From JASBSR01 sp963847575 (lineage in GTDB: Bacteria; Pseudomonadota; Gammaproteobacteria; SZUA-229): DNA of 32,688 bases. Under the pieces are notes generated by a model. It saw only the letters and a program-made list of their open reading frames with translations, was not told the origin of the DNA and did no database searches. Within the stretch, counting starts at the first letter, position 1, and each line of letters starts with the position of its first letter. Positions 18,343 through 28,329 of the stretch are shown piece after piece. The translations under genes were made by a program, and so were the position numbers. The stretch is taken from NCBI GenBank assembly GCA_963847575.1, contig CAWKAL010000093.1, forward strand, positions 1 to 32,688, given 5' to 3'.

Positions 18343-18902
18343 TCAAACTTTCCACAGGACTACGCTGTCAGCACCGGCAGGTAATATTCGCTCACCAGCA
18401 GTGGGCTTGTCAGAAACATAGAACACCGAACGCCGCCCCCAGATATCTCCCTGCACAACGCCGGTATATTTGAACAACGCATCAGCTTCATTTAAACGCG
18501 AAACCATTACCGGCCCTCTGCGCATGCTACGATCTGCAAACAGCATGGCACCGAGCGGACGATTACCAAGATTGGCATAACTGCGCTCCTTACCGGACAG
18601 CGTGGCTCAATGGAATCACGGTGCGCGCATACACCACGCAGGTATCTGCGCAGAACAATCTGCACCTGCCTGACCAGGGCAGAATCACCGTGACCCAGAC
18701 CCAGTACGCTGATTTCATCCAGCCTGGGCTTTTCAATCTTTTGAGAAATCAGTTCTACGCGAAATTGCCCTGGACATCGCCGTTGTAAGCGCGCCGTCAA
18801 CGAAGATGAATCAAACAACCAGTCGAGCAGCACGTGCGGCACTGCTTGATTGAATAGCTGCCTGCGGGTAAGCCAGCGGGACTGAAATTGATGTGCAGGC
18901 AT
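18343..18902 (-). CDS. ubiC: Chorismate--pyruvate lyase UbiC, two frameshifts
   Basis: UbiC converts chorismate to 4-hydroxybenzoate, the first step of ubiquinone synthesis. The restored product is about 185 residues: N-terminal PHVLLDWLFDSSSLTARLQRR and CPGQFRVELI, a middle segment (CVVYARTVIPLS) in a second frame, and C-terminal NRPLGAMLFADRSMRRGPV then GRRSVFYVSD in a third. Two one-base excesses explain this: one near 18640-18655, and one at GG 18604-18605, whose repair gives TVIPLSTLSGKERSYANLG. The start is uncertain; ATG 18902 is chosen because it gives a normal N-terminal length, although no ribosome site is clear. The TTG at 18935 is an alternative. The gene stands alone here, without ubiA. 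Confidence 0.8.
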
Positions 18903-19032
18903 GAACAAAAGCCGAATAATCTGTCGAGAGCGCAATCATACCGCTTCTGAGTTTGAAAAGAGAACCTATTTACGATGTGCATCTACAGGGCGAATAATCC
19001 TGCGTTATTGAAGCGTTCCAGGCAATCGAGCA

Positions 19033-20933
19033 TTATAACCAGCGCAGCAATATTTCTTCGAGCTCATCCATCTTTACCGGCTTGCCAATATAGTCATCCA
19101 TGCCAGCATCGAGACAGCGCTCTCGATCGCCTTCCATTACATTTGCTGTCATCGCAATCACAGTGATGTGCGGCTTTGGACATTTGTCTTTCATAATCAC
19201 GCAATATGCGTGTTGCGGCAAAACCGTCCATCTCCGGCATCTGACAGTCCATTAACACTGCATCAAATTCTTCAGTCTCGAGCTGCTTCAATGCCAGGTT
19301 GCCATTGGCGGCCACCACGGTTTGTAAACCGAGTTTTTCCAGCATTTTACAGGCGACCATCTGGTTGACCGGATTATCTTCGGCGAGAAGAATGCGCGCA
19401 TTCGGCAGATGCCGTTTTTCTCTGGCCGCATCAACCGGTTTCTTTTTCAGGCCACTTTGCGCAACACCCAGCGGAATTTCAAACCAGAAAGTTGAACCCT
19501 TTCGCGGCTCACTTTCAACGCCCAGCTTGCCACGCATCAGGTTGACCAGCTGCTTAACAATAGCCAGCCCCAGGCCGGTACCGCCGTATTTTCGTGTGGT
19601 AGAACCGTCCGCCTGGGTAAATGCATTAAACAGTTTATCCAGCGTAACTTCTTCAATGCCAACACCGGTATCACTGATCTCGATGCGCACCACTGCATTT
19701 GCAGCATCGTGACTTAGCAGCTTTAATCTTACGCAAACCTCTCCCTTCTCGGTGAACTTCAGTGCATTGGATATCAGGTTGACCAGGATCTGGCGTATCC
19801 GTGTTGGATCACCAACAACAAACCCGGGCAGTGCATCATCAATTTCACTGTACAGATTTACATTTTTTTGATCTGCGTTGAGCGCGTGCAGAGTTGTGAT
19901 ATCAGATATCACCTCGCGAAGATCAAACGTAATATTCTTCCAGGCTGAGCTTGCCGGCTTCAATTTTTGAAAGATCGAGAATGTCATTTAAAATTGATAA
20001 CAGTGCATCTGCTGATTTGTGCGCGGTTGAAGCATACTCACGCTGCGTCTCGGTTAAATCCGATGCTTCCAGCAGTTGCAGTGTGCCAATCACACCGTTC
20101 ATGGGTGTGCGTATTTCATGGCTCATGTTCGCCAGGAACTGGCCTTTCGCTGCCGACATTCGTTCGGCCCGATCGCGCTCTTCGACAAGCTCGGTTTCCA
20201 CTTCTTTAACATACTCAACTTCGTTACTGAGGCTCTTGTTCAGGCGCTCGAGGTCCTGACTGGCACGCGTCAGTTCATCGATCAGGCCTTCATTTTTGTA
20301 AGACAGCTCAAGCACCGCCATGGATGACTGGTTCATCTTGTGCACCGCCAGGATCATCACTCCCAGGAAAAAACCGGTCATTGCCGACAGTGCGTAATAC
20401 ACTTCGCCGCCGATACTGAACAATCGAACCATGAGCGGCAGCAACACAAAACCAACATAGGCGTAGTACACCCACGCCACGTGTGAATACATGATGCCAC
20501 TGGCAGATACACCCACCAGCAAAAACGCGAGCACCACCTGCTCGATCTGGTTGTAGGGGAACATCAGCACAGAAGTGATTCCCCAGCCTGCGCCTGTCAC
20601 CATCACGGCCACCAGGTACCAGCGCCGCACGACTTCAAGCGGAATACGTGTTTTCTGTGTTTTATAGAGACCGAAATAGTGAATGCCGGCGCGAAAAACA
20701 AATAGCAGGGACATCATGCCCAGCCACACCAGTAACACCTGCGGCGGGAGTTTTTGCCAGAGCAGTATGACCCAGATAATGGCCATCACAAATGAAGTGG
20801 CATTGCCGAAACCCGAGCTTTCAATCAGTCGCGAAACCTGGGTTTGCTGCACACGCTCCTGCCAGCTGCCTGCCTCGTGTAACTGGCTGGCATCGGTATT
20901 GGCAACGGCGGCCTGTGCGGTATTGGAGAGCAT
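19033..20933 (-). CDS. Hybrid sensor histidine kinase with multi-pass membrane sensor, two frameshifts
   Basis: The restored length is about 632 residues. About six membrane helices lie within residues 45-200 (e.g. VLLVWLGMMSLLFVFRAGIH, then VVLAFLLVGVSASGIMYSHV). They are followed by a coiled coil (about 215-260), HisKA with phospho-acceptor H272 in NMSHEIRTPMNG, HATPase_c (RKYGGTGLGLAIVKQL) and a receiver (LLAEDNPVNQ, VLMDCQMPEMDG, IGKPVKMDEL). Frame breaks are at TT 19938-19939 (repair gives KLSLENITFDLREV) and CC/GG 19172-19173 (repair gives SKAHITVIAMTANVM). No separate response regulator is adjacent, so it must signal to a distant HPt protein, possibly the cyclase at 10163 (speculative). 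The stimulus is unknown. Confidence 0.87.
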
Positions 20934-21006
20934 GGATTTAGTTAGCAGTTAAACATCTATTGTAGCTAAATAGACGAGATATGGCAGAAAATTCCAGCCC
21001 GATTGC

Positions 21007-23122
21007 TCACACCTCACCATATCTGTCAGCGGTGCCAAGCCAGCGCCTGATCAGCGGCCTGACGGCTTCGGGATGCTGTCGCATTATGGTCTCAGCCGCG
21101 CGCTTTATATCCGGCAGCATCGCCTGCTCACGCACGATATCGGCGATGCGCAACTGCAGCAGCCCGGTCTGGCGCGTACCCAGCACTTCACCAGGGCCGC
21201 GCATTTCAAGGTCTTTCTGCGCGACAACAAACCCGCTTGCAGTTTCGCGCAATATCGACAGTCGCTGCCGGCCCTGCTGTGACAACGGTGCGTGATACAT
21301 TAATACGCAGGCGCTTTTTCTGCTACCACGTCCAACCCGGCCGCGCAGCTGGTGCAATTGTGCAAGGCCGAGACGCTCGGCATTTTCAATCACCATCAGC
21401 GAAGCACCGGGCACATCAACACCGACCTCGATCACGGTCGTCGCCACCAGCAGATCAATGTCACCGCGTTTGAAACGCTCGACAATATCCTGTCTTCTGT
21501 TCCTGTTTCATGCGGCCATGCACCAGGCCGATATTCAGATCACTCAATTCAAGCGTCAACTGGGCCGCCGCCTCTTCAGCCGCCTGGCATTGCAACACAT
21601 CAGATTCTTCAATCAATGTGCACACCCAGTACGCCTGCTCGCCTCGCTTGCAGGCACTGGCGACTCGGTCAATCACTTCCTGGCGACGCGCATTGGACAC
21701 AACCACGGTTGAAATCGGTTTGCGACCTTTGGGCAATTCATCAATTACCGAGTAGTCGAGATCCGCATAGGCTGTCATCGCCAGGCTTCTGGGTATCGGC
21801 GTGGCCGTCATTATTAACTGGTGCGGCACTGTTTGTTCAAGTTTGCCTTTCTGTTGCAGCGCGAGCCGTTGATGCACGCCGAAACGGTGTTGTTCATCGA
21901 CAATCACCAGCGCGAGATTTTTGAATACGACTTCATCCTGAAACAATGCATGCGTACCGATCACAATCTGCGCACCACCACTCGCAATCAAATCGAGCCG
22001 CTGCTGGCGGGCCTTGCCCTTGTGCTTGCCAGTCAACAACAGGCATTCATATTCATATCCGTCAAACCAGCGGCTGAAATTTTCAAAATGCTGCTGTGCA
22101 AGAATTTCAGTCGGCGCCATCACCGCAACCTGCCGCCCATTCGCAGCAGCCGCAAGTGCCGCACAGGCAGCGACAACTGTTTTCCCCGAACCGACATCAC
22201 CCTGCAACAACCGGAGCATGGGGATGTCTGTTGACAGGTCACGCAGAATTTCTGCAATGACTTTTTGTTGTGCACCGGTTAAATCAAAGCCCAGGCGTTG
22301 TACAAAAGCCTGATAACTGTCACTGGCAAGTTTTAGCGGGACCGCTTTCTTGGACTGCATGCGTTTGCGCAGCTGTACCAGGCTCAGTTGATGCGCGAGC
22401 AGTTCTTCGAAAATCAGCCTGCGCTGCGCCGGGTGTCGATACTGCTCGATATCCTGCAACTGTATATCTGGCGGTGGTTGATGCACGGTATGGATTGCAC
22501 TCTGCAAATCGGGGAATGCCTGCGCTGCGCGAATAGATTCGGGCAACCAGTCTTTGACTGTATCGGCATCCAGTTGCGACAACACCTGCCCGGCAATACT
22601 GCGCAACAAGGTCTGGTGCACACCTTCGGTTTTTGGATACACCGGGGTGAGGTTTTCCTCGACGTCAGTGGCACTGTTCTCAAACAGCCTGCGGTATTCC
22701 GGATGGGTGATTTCCAGGCTGTTCGCGCCCGGCCTGACTTCACCGAAACAGCGCAGGCGAACACCGTTAGCGAGATTCGCCTGCTGGCTTGCGTTGAAAT
22801 GAAAAAATCGCAGCACAATACCGCCAGTGCCATCGGCAAGAAAACACAGCAGGCTTCGACCACTGCGGCCACGCACGCGACGACCGCTGAATTTAATTTC
22901 GGCGTGCTCGATCACACCTTCAATCACCGCCTGCTGCCCAGGCCGCAATGAACCGATGGGCACGACGCGGGTGCGGTCTTCGTAACGCAATGGCAGGTGA
23001 AATAAAACATCCTGTATATTATGAATATCGAGCCTGGCCAGCTTTTGCGCCACTGCGGGCCCTACGCCCTTTAAGGTTGTAACACTCCGATACTCAAAAG
23101 AATCATCCTGATCTTTTTTCAT
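21007..23122 (-). CDS. recG: ATP-dependent DNA helicase RecG, one frameshift
   Basis: The restored length is about 704 residues, normal for RecG, which remodels stalled replication forks and Holliday junctions. An N-terminal wedge/OB region (about 1-180; TLKGVGPAVAQKL, FHLPLRYEDRT) is followed by the helicase core with Walker A GDVGSGKTVVAACAA, the DEQH box (IVDEQHRFG), TATPIPRSLAMT and, after the break, ATTVIEVGVDVPGAS and QLRGRVGRGS. The frame breaks at CC 21489-21490; removing one base gives MKQEQKTDIVERFKRGDIDLL. Both halves are otherwise fully conserved, so it is almost certainly functional in vivo. It is last in the gmk-rpoZ-spoT-ridA-recG direction, separated from ridA by element E3. 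Confidence 0.95.
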
Positions 23123-23167
23123 GATTTATAAAACCTTGCGACAAGGATCACAGAGAAATAAAAACTA

Positions 23168-23298
23168 GCCGCAAATGAACGCAAATGAACGCAAATACTT
23201 TTTTTGTAAATGCACTTTATACGTCCGCTGTGCGCATTTCATTCAGGGATCGCATTAACCTGATTTTACATTCGCGTTCATTTGCGTTCATTCGCGGC
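23168..23298. repeat. Intergenic inverted-repeat element E3
   Basis: The arms at 23168-23196 and 23270-23298 are 29-base inverted copies with two mismatches. Each is built from three tandem units of GAACGCAAAT type at 10-base period. The centre (TGCACTTTATACGTCCGCTG, then CATTCAGGGA) resembles the centres of E2 and E1. It fills most of the ridA-recG spacer. Confidence 0.85.
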
Positions 23299-23332
23299 CA
23301 AAGTTTTTTCAAAAATCTGCATTGAAATGCGA

Positions 23333-23716
23333 CTACCCCAGCTCCAGCACCGCATCCATTTCGACCTGTGCATCCTTGGGCAATGCAGCAACACCGATGG
23401 CGGCGCGCGCGGGGTATGGCTGGGCGAAATATTCCGCCATGATTTCATTCACCACCGCAAAGTTGGCAAGATCTACCAGGAACACGTTCAGCTTGGCCAC
23501 GTCTTTCAAGCTGCCGCCTGCCGCTTCTGCAACTGCCTGCAGGTTATCGAACACGCGCCTGATCTGGGCTGCTATATCACCGTCTACCAGTGTCATGGTT
23601 TCAGGTACCAGCGGAATCTGTCCCGATAGATATACCGTGTTACCGCACTTGACTGCCTGCGAGTAAGTACCGATTGCCTGTGGCGCCTTCGTTGTCGCTA
23701 TGATTTCTCTGCTCAT
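23333..23716 (-). CDS. ridA: RidA family enamine/imine deaminase
   Basis: The 127-residue protein matches RidA, which hydrolyses reactive 2-aminoacrylate-type enamines released by pyridoxal-phosphate enzymes. It has AIGTYSQAVKCGNTVYLSGQ near residue 16, the conserved FDNLQAVAEAAGG, and the C-terminal PARAAIGVAALPKDAQVEMD with the key arginine (R in PARAA) and glutamate. It is trimeric and cytosolic in the family. It lies 56 bases after spoT in the same direction, where many pseudomonads also keep a RidA gene, replacing the trmH position of enteric bacteria. Confidence 0.95.
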   Translation of the reverse strand: MSREIIATTKAPQAIGTYSQAVKCGNTVYLSGQIPLVPETMTLVDGDIAAQIRRVFDNLQAVAEAAGGSLKDVAKLNVFLVDLANFAVVNEIMAEYFAQPYPARAAIGVAALPKDAQVEMDAVLELG

Positions 23717-23772
23717 GATGTTTCCCTGGAAAATCGTGTTGTAGTGAATTTGTTGACAGCAGGTTACAACAG

Positions 23773-25947
23773 TTAGATGCGTGTAATTCGCATCACATTA
23801 GGCACCTTGCGTAAGCGCCGCATAATTCCGGCAAGATGATCACGACCGCGTATGTCGATCAGGTAGACAATACTCATGCTCAGACCGTCGCGATCCTCGA
23901 GTTCAACATTCTGAATATTGGCGCCTTCATCAGAAAGCACAGTCGCGGTTCGCGCCAGCACGCCCGGCGTATTGGTAGCATCGAGTCGGATGCCGCAGGT
24001 AAACACGCCGGTTGCATCGTTCGCCCATTGCACATCAATGTATTTGTCAGTTTGTACGCGCGATGGATCCAGGTTACGGCAACCATCACGATGCACTACG
24101 ATGCCACGGCCCTTGCTGAGCACACCAATCACCTGGTCGCCGGGAATCGGGTGGCAACATTTACCATACGACACCACCATGCCCTCGGTACCGTGGATTG
24201 CCAGCGGCGCCTGGGTTTTCATTTCGCGGGTTTCTTCCGAATCACCGTATGCAGTTCGCTCGGGCACCAGTCGACGCACCACCAGGCTCGGCGGGCGATT
24301 ACCCATGCCGACATCTTCGAGCAAGTCACTGAGTGCACTGAATCCATATTCACTCAGGGTTTCATCAATATTTTTTTGCGGCACGTCATCTAGCCGCAAA
24401 CCCAGGCCTTTGAGACAGCGCTCGAGCAGGCGCCGCCCCTGCGACATTGCTTCATCAGCCTGCAAGTTTTTCAGATAATTTCGAATATTGCTGCGCGCCT
24501 TGGCGGTGACCACGTAATTCAGCCATGCCGGGTTCGGGCGCGCATTTGGTGAAGTAATGATCTCAACGGTTTGCCCGCTGTATAAAGGCGTGTTCAGCGG
24601 CGCAAAACTATGATCGAGTTTTGCAGCAACGCAGGTATTGCCGATATCGGTATGCACGTAATAGGCGAAATCAACCGGCGTCGAATTGCGCGGCAATTTA
24701 ACGATGTCACCTTCCGGGGTGTAAACATAGACTTCATCATGGAACAGGTCGACTTTTACATTTTCCAGAAACTCGAGCGAATCACCTGCGGTCTGCTGCA
24801 TTTCCAGAATACCCGTGAGCCAGTCGCGCGCACGCGCATGCGCATCGGTCAGTCCACTCTCGTTGGGCGATTTGTATAGCCAGTGCGCAGCAATTCCGCT
24901 CTCGGCAAACTTGTCCATCTCGGTGGTACGAATCTGCACTTCCATCGGAATGCCGTGCGGCCCATATAGTGCAGTGTGCAAACTCTGGTAACCGTTGCTT
25001 TTTGGAATCGCAATATAATCCTTGAAACGGCCCGGAATCGGTTTGAATAAGTTATGCACAGTGCCGAGCACGCGATAGCATTCGTCAACCGAATCCACCA
25101 GTACACGCAGTGCGTACACATCCAAAACCTTATCGAATGACAAACGTTTGTGCCGCATCTTGTTGTAGATGCTATACAAATGTTTTTTACGCGATTGCAC
25201 CTCGGCTTCAATGCCAAGTTCATCGAGTCGCGCCACCAGCGCAGTATCAATTTTCTTGATGACTTCCTTGCGATGGCCGCCGGCCTTGTTGACCGCGTGT
25301 TCGAGCACGCGGTAGCGCAAAGGATGCATGGCGCGAAAAACCAGGTCTTCAAGTTCGTGCCGGATGGTGTATATACCGAGGCGATTTGCAATCGGTACAT
25401 AAATGTCCAGCGTTTCCTGCGCGATGCGACGGCGTTTTTCTGGAAGCAGGCTGTCGAGCGTGCGCATGTTGTGCAGTCGATCAGCCAGCTTGATCAGCAT
25501 GACGCGAATATCCTGCGCCATGGCGAGCAACACTTTCTGGATATTTTCCGCCTGTTGTTCGAACTTGTTTTTGAACTTGATATGGGTGAGCTTGCTCACG
25601 CCGTCAACCAGGTGCGCTACGTCTTCACCGAATTCTCGTGATATGAGTTTGCGTGTTGCGGGCGTGTCTTCAAGCACATCGTGAAGAATGGATGCGACGA
25701 TACTTTTAACATCCATGTGCATTTGCGCGAGGATGCGCGCCACTGCAATCGGGTGATAAATATAAGGCTCGCCGGATGCGCGTAACTGGCCTTCGTGCGC
25801 CTGCGCGCCGAACAGGTAGGCGCGATATACATCCTTGACCTGGTCATGCTCCATATAGGTGCCGACCAGATCACATAAATCTGATATTAAAAAGCGGTTT
25901 TCTGCATCGTCTGCAGCCGCGGGCTCACTGCGAATCTGGTCGCTCAT
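23773..25947 (-). CDS. spoT: Bifunctional (p)ppGpp synthetase/hydrolase SpoT
   Basis: The 724-residue protein controls the stringent-response nucleotide. The N-terminal HD hydrolase domain is intact (H64 in YIYHP, H88-D89 in ILHDVLEDT), which marks SpoT rather than hydrolase-dead RelA. The synthetase domain follows (about 230-360; RFKDYIAIPKSNGYQSLHTA, then MEVQIRTTEMDKFAESGIAA), then TGS (about 400-460; VYVYTPEGDIVKLPRNSTPV), a helical/zinc-finger-like region with GKCCHPIPGD, and a C-terminal ACT domain (about 650-724). It is downstream of rpoZ, with a 115-base spacer holding a strong hairpin. Confidence 0.97.
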   Translation of the reverse strand: MSDQIRSEPAAADDAENRFLISDLCDLVGTYMEHDQVKDVYRAYLFGAQAHEGQLRASGEPYIYHPIAVARILAQMHMDVKSIVASILHDVLEDTPATRKLISREFGEDVAHLVDGVSKLTHIKFKNKFEQQAENIQKVLLAMAQDIRVMLIKLADRLHNMRTLDSLLPEKRRRIAQETLDIYVPIANRLGIYTIRHELEDLVFRAMHPLRYRVLEHAVNKAGGHRKEVIKKIDTALVARLDELGIEAEVQSRKKHLYSIYNKMRHKRLSFDKVLDVYALRVLVDSVDECYRVLGTVHNLFKPIPGRFKDYIAIPKSNGYQSLHTALYGPHGIPMEVQIRTTEMDKFAESGIAAHWLYKSPNESGLTDAHARARDWLTGILEMQQTAGDSLEFLENVKVDLFHDEVYVYTPEGDIVKLPRNSTPVDFAYYVHTDIGNTCVAAKLDHSFAPLNTPLYSGQTVEIITSPNARPNPAWLNYVVTAKARSNIRNYLKNLQADEAMSQGRRLLERCLKGLGLRLDDVPQKNIDETLSEYGFSALSDLLEDVGMGNRPPSLVVRRLVPERTAYGDSEETREMKTQAPLAIHGTEGMVVSYGKCCHPIPGDQVIGVLSKGRGIVVHRDGCRNLDPSRVQTDKYIDVQWANDATGVFTCGIRLDATNTPGVLARTATVLSDEGANIQNVELEDRDGLSMSIVYLIDIRGRDHLAGIMRRLRKVPNVMRITRI

Positions 25948-25979
25948 GATGCGGCTCGGGTTGAGCTAAGAGAAAAAAT

Positions 25980-26049
25980 TCTCGCATCGACATGACAACA
26001 TAAGATTCAACATGCGAGTGTTGAATCTTATGAATGTGCTGATGCGAGA
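25980..26049. repeat. Nested hairpins between rpoZ and spoT
   Basis: A perfect 13-base stem (26000-26012 with 26019-26031, arm ATAAGATTCAACA) has a 6-base loop. It is enclosed by a 9-base outer stem (25980-25988 TCTCGCATC with 26041-26049). The loop segment ATGCGAG (26012-26018) repeats the right outer arm, so the left arm can pair with either: two mutually exclusive folds. No T-tract follows the inner stem in the direction of transcription (leftward), so it is not an ordinary terminator. Confidence 0.8.
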
Positions 26050-26062
26050 GTTTCATCTGTGA

Positions 26063-26326
26063 TTAGAAACCTGCCTGCAGATCTCCCTCGATGAATACTT
26101 CCATGTCATCCTGAGCAATCACAACTTCAGCTGCATCCAGCGACTCTTTGGTGACTTTGCCTTCAGCAATTTCACGCAAGGCCAGTACAGTCGGCTTGTC
26201 ATTGTCCAGCGAAACCTGGGCGTCTGCGCCCATCGCCAGCTGGCGTGCGCGGCGTGCTGCTACCAGCACCAGCTCAAAACGGTTATCTACATTATCCAGA
26301 CAATCTTCTACGGTTAAACGTGCCAT
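26063..26326 (-). CDS. rpoZ: RNA polymerase omega subunit
   Basis: The 87-residue protein begins MARLTVEDCLDNVDNRFELV, the omega signature, and continues with LVAARRARQLAMGADAQV and the ALREIAEGKVT segment. Omega helps assemble RNA polymerase and forms part of a ppGpp-binding site, which fits its place beside spoT. It lies 17 bases after gmk in the same direction, so they are co-transcribed. Length and start are normal. Confidence 0.97.
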   Translation of the reverse strand: MARLTVEDCLDNVDNRFELVLVAARRARQLAMGADAQVSLDNDKPTVLALREIAEGKVTKESLDAAEVVIAQDDMEVFIEGDLQAGF

Positions 26327-26343
26327 AAACGGTCACTCCACTA

Positions 26344-26961
26344 CTAGGTCGTTAACAATGCGGCCAGCAAGTCCGCGTGTTTCTGCTGCTGGTAGTCTTT
26401 CAGCATTCTATTGCTGATAAAAATTGCGGCCAGTTCTTCACTGGCACGCGCGAATTCATCATTGATCACTATATAGTCGAATTCACCATAATGCGACATT
26501 TCGCTGACCGCGTCACGCATGCGACGTTCGATTATGGCATCATCATCCTGGCCGCGGCCTTTGAGGCGCTGGCGCAGGGCCTCGATGCCCGGTGGCAGGA
26601 TAAAAATTGTCCTGCAGTCGGTTACCAGCTGGCGAATCTGGCGAGCACCCTGCCAGTCTATTTCCAGGATAACATCCTTGCCGAGCAGTAATTGCTCCTG
26701 GATGTGCTGGCGCGAGGTGCCGTAATAATTATCAAACACTTTGGCGTGCTCGAGAAACGCGCCCTCTTCGATCATCAATTCAAATTGCGCCTGATCGACA
26801 AAATGGTAGTCGCGGGCATCGACTTCGCCCTTGCGCATCGCGCGCGTGGTGTGTGATACCGACACGACCACGTCATCCACATTGTCCAGTAATGACTGCA
26901 CCAGGGTGGTTTTACCGGCACCCGATGGTGCGGAAATTATATACAAGGTGCCTTTCGCCAC
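26344..26961 (-). CDS. gmk: Guanylate kinase
   Basis: The 205-residue protein phosphorylates GMP to GDP using ATP. The P-loop SAPSGAGKTT is at residues 9-18. The GMP-binding elements SVSHTTRAMRKGEVDARDYH and EHAKVFDNYYGTS follow, then IDWQGARQIR and the lid region GRGQDDDAIIERRM. It is the first gene of the leftward gmk-rpoZ-spoT group, 63 bases from the tRNA-Pro gene. Length is typical. Confidence 0.97.
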   Translation of the reverse strand: MAKGTLYIISAPSGAGKTTLVQSLLDNVDDVVVSVSHTTRAMRKGEVDARDYHFVDQAQFELMIEEGAFLEHAKVFDNYYGTSRQHIQEQLLLGKDVILEIDWQGARQIRQLVTDCRTIFILPPGIEALRQRLKGRGQDDDAIIERRMRDAVSEMSHYGEFDYIVINDEFARASEELAAIFISNRMLKDYQQQKHADLLAALLTT

Positions 26962-27024
26962 TGGTGTTAGCCCATATCGATGATTTCAGACAAGCCCTGT
27001 ATACTCAGAGGCCCATTGACCGAC

Positions 27025-27101
27025 TGGTCGGAGTGAGAGGATTTGAACCTCCGACCCCTACGTCCCGAACGTAGTGCTCTACCAAGCTGAGCTACACTCC
27101 G
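27025..27101 (-). tRNA. tRNA-Pro (anticodon CGG)
   Basis: Read on the minus strand, the 77-base gene starts CGGAGTG and closes with CACTCCG, A, and an encoded CCA. The D arm is TAGCTCAGCTTGGTAGAGCA. The anticodon stem CTACG/CGTAG encloses loop TTCGGGA, giving anticodon CGG for codon CCG (proline). The T arm is GGAGGTTCAAATCCTC. All four stems pair. It lies between ispB and gmk, all on the minus strand. Confidence 0.97.
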
Positions 27102-27168
27102 AAGCCGGGTATTCTAGCAGTTTGTGTCGCGTGTGTGGATTTGCTGGCGACGAATCTTCGCCTGGCCA

Positions 27169-28152
27169 TCAGCTGGTACGCTCGACCGAAAAATCTGCCA
27201 GTGCGAGCATGGCGTCGCGATAGGCAGACGCCGGCAGGTGTTCGAGCTGCGCGCGCGCCAGTGCGGCCTCTCGTTTTGCTACTGTCTCGGTGTAGGCCAG
27301 TGCCCGGGTATCAATAATGATCTGCTGCACCTCGTCGAGCAAATCATACCCGCCGTTCTCTATCGCGCGCCGTACCAGCGCGGTCTGCTCGGCGTTTCCG
27401 TGTGCCATGGCATATATCAGCGGCAGCGTGGGCTTACCTTCAGCCAGGTCATCACCCACATTCTTGCCCATGTCGGCACTGTCGGAGCTGTAATCCAGCA
27501 CATCATCAATCAGCTGAAACGCGGTACCCAGGTGCATGCCATAGCGCGCCATGGCGGTTTCTTCGGCTTCACCCAGGCCGCACAATACCGCACCGAGACG
27601 GGTGGCGGCCTCGAACAGCTTGGCGGTTTTGCAGTGAATCACGTCCAGATAGCGTGCCTCGCTGGTATCCGCGTCGTGCACATTCATCAACTGCATGACC
27701 TCGCCTTCGGCGATCACATTGGTGGTATTGGCCAGGATTGCCATCACCCGCATGCTGTCGACTTCCACCATCATTTCAAACGCGCGTGAATACAGAAAAT
27801 CGCCCACCAGCACACTGGCGGCATTGCCGAACAGGGCATTCGCGGTTTCGTGCCCACGGCGCAGGTCAGATTCATCGACCACGTCATCGTGCAGCAGGGT
27901 GGCGGTATGAATAAATTCAATAATCGCCGCCAGCTGGTGATGCACCACGCCCTCATAACCACAGGCACGCGCCGACAGCAGCACCAGCAACGGACGCAGG
28001 CGCTTGCCGCCCGATTCGACGATATAATGGCCGAGCTGGTTGACCAGCGCCACGTCCGAGCTCAGGCGCTGGCGAATCACCTCATCCACCGCCAGCATAT
28101 CGGCCTCGGTGAGCTGCCTGATGGATGCCATGGTGAGACTGCTGTCTGACAC
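27169..28152 (-). CDS. ispB: Octaprenyl diphosphate synthase (polyprenyl synthetase)
   Basis: The 327-residue trans-prenyltransferase makes the long isoprenoid tail of ubiquinone. The first aspartate-rich motif is at D89-D90-x-x-D93 (LLHDDVVDESDLRRG), and the second, QLIDDVLDYSSD, is near residue 217. The substrate-binding GGKRLRPLL is at 48-56. It is divergent from rplU, the same arrangement as in Escherichia coli. Tail length (eight units or otherwise) cannot be fixed from sequence alone. An alternative ATG lies seven residues in (MASIRQL). Confidence 0.94.
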   Translation of the reverse strand: MSDSSLTMASIRQLTEADMLAVDEVIRQRLSSDVALVNQLGHYIVESGGKRLRPLLVLLSARACGYEGVVHHQLAAIIEFIHTATLLHDDVVDESDLRRGHETANALFGNAASVLVGDFLYSRAFEMMVEVDSMRVMAILANTTNVIAEGEVMQLMNVHDADTSEARYLDVIHCKTAKLFEAATRLGAVLCGLGEAEETAMARYGMHLGTAFQLIDDVLDYSSDSADMGKNVGDDLAEGKPTLPLIYAMAHGNAEQTALVRRAIENGGYDLLDEVQQIIIDTRALAYTETVAKREAALARAQLEHLPASAYRDAMLALADFSVERTS

Positions 28153-28266
28153 GGGTTTACTCGCTGGATATATGAAGATTGCGCATCCTATGTACCACTT
28201 GTCGGCAGGTCAAGCGCGAGACGTAGAATTAGCGGCAATGAATATTGATATTTGCGCCGATCGCGC

Positions 28267-28295
28267 TTGCCACAGGTGGCCTTAAACAGTAGAAT
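28267..28295 (+). promoter_or_regulatory. Sigma-70 promoter of rplU-rpmA
   Basis: TTGCCA (28267-28272, 5/6 match to -35) and TAGAAT (28290-28295, 5/6 match to -10) are separated by exactly 17 bases. The predicted start of transcription near 28302 leaves a short leader of about 28 bases before the rplU ATG. Its place in the ispB-rplU divergent spacer is as expected. Confidence 0.65.
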
Positions 28296-28329
28296 TTGCG
28301 CCCTTTCATTTAACGATTTGGAGAACGCC

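Noticed and set aside
19033..20933. Treating the second hybrid kinase as a decayed pseudogene
   Set aside because: All kinase and receiver motifs are intact on both sides of the two breaks, and both breaks fit the window-wide one-base excess.
21352..21924. 190-residue plus-strand frame
   Set aside because: Antisense to conserved RecG helicase motifs, and spans the recG frameshift.
23836..24478. Two overlapping plus-strand frames of 185-186 residues
   Set aside because: Both are shadows of the SpoT C-terminal region.
26853..27074. Open frame on the plus strand ending GVRGFEPPTPTSRT
   Set aside because: It overlaps the antisense of tRNA-Pro and gmk; that C-terminal string is the usual artefact of translating a tRNA complement.
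27124..27789. 221-residue plus-strand frame
   Set aside because: Antisense shadow of ispB, with histidine-rich low-complexity composition and no family resemblance.
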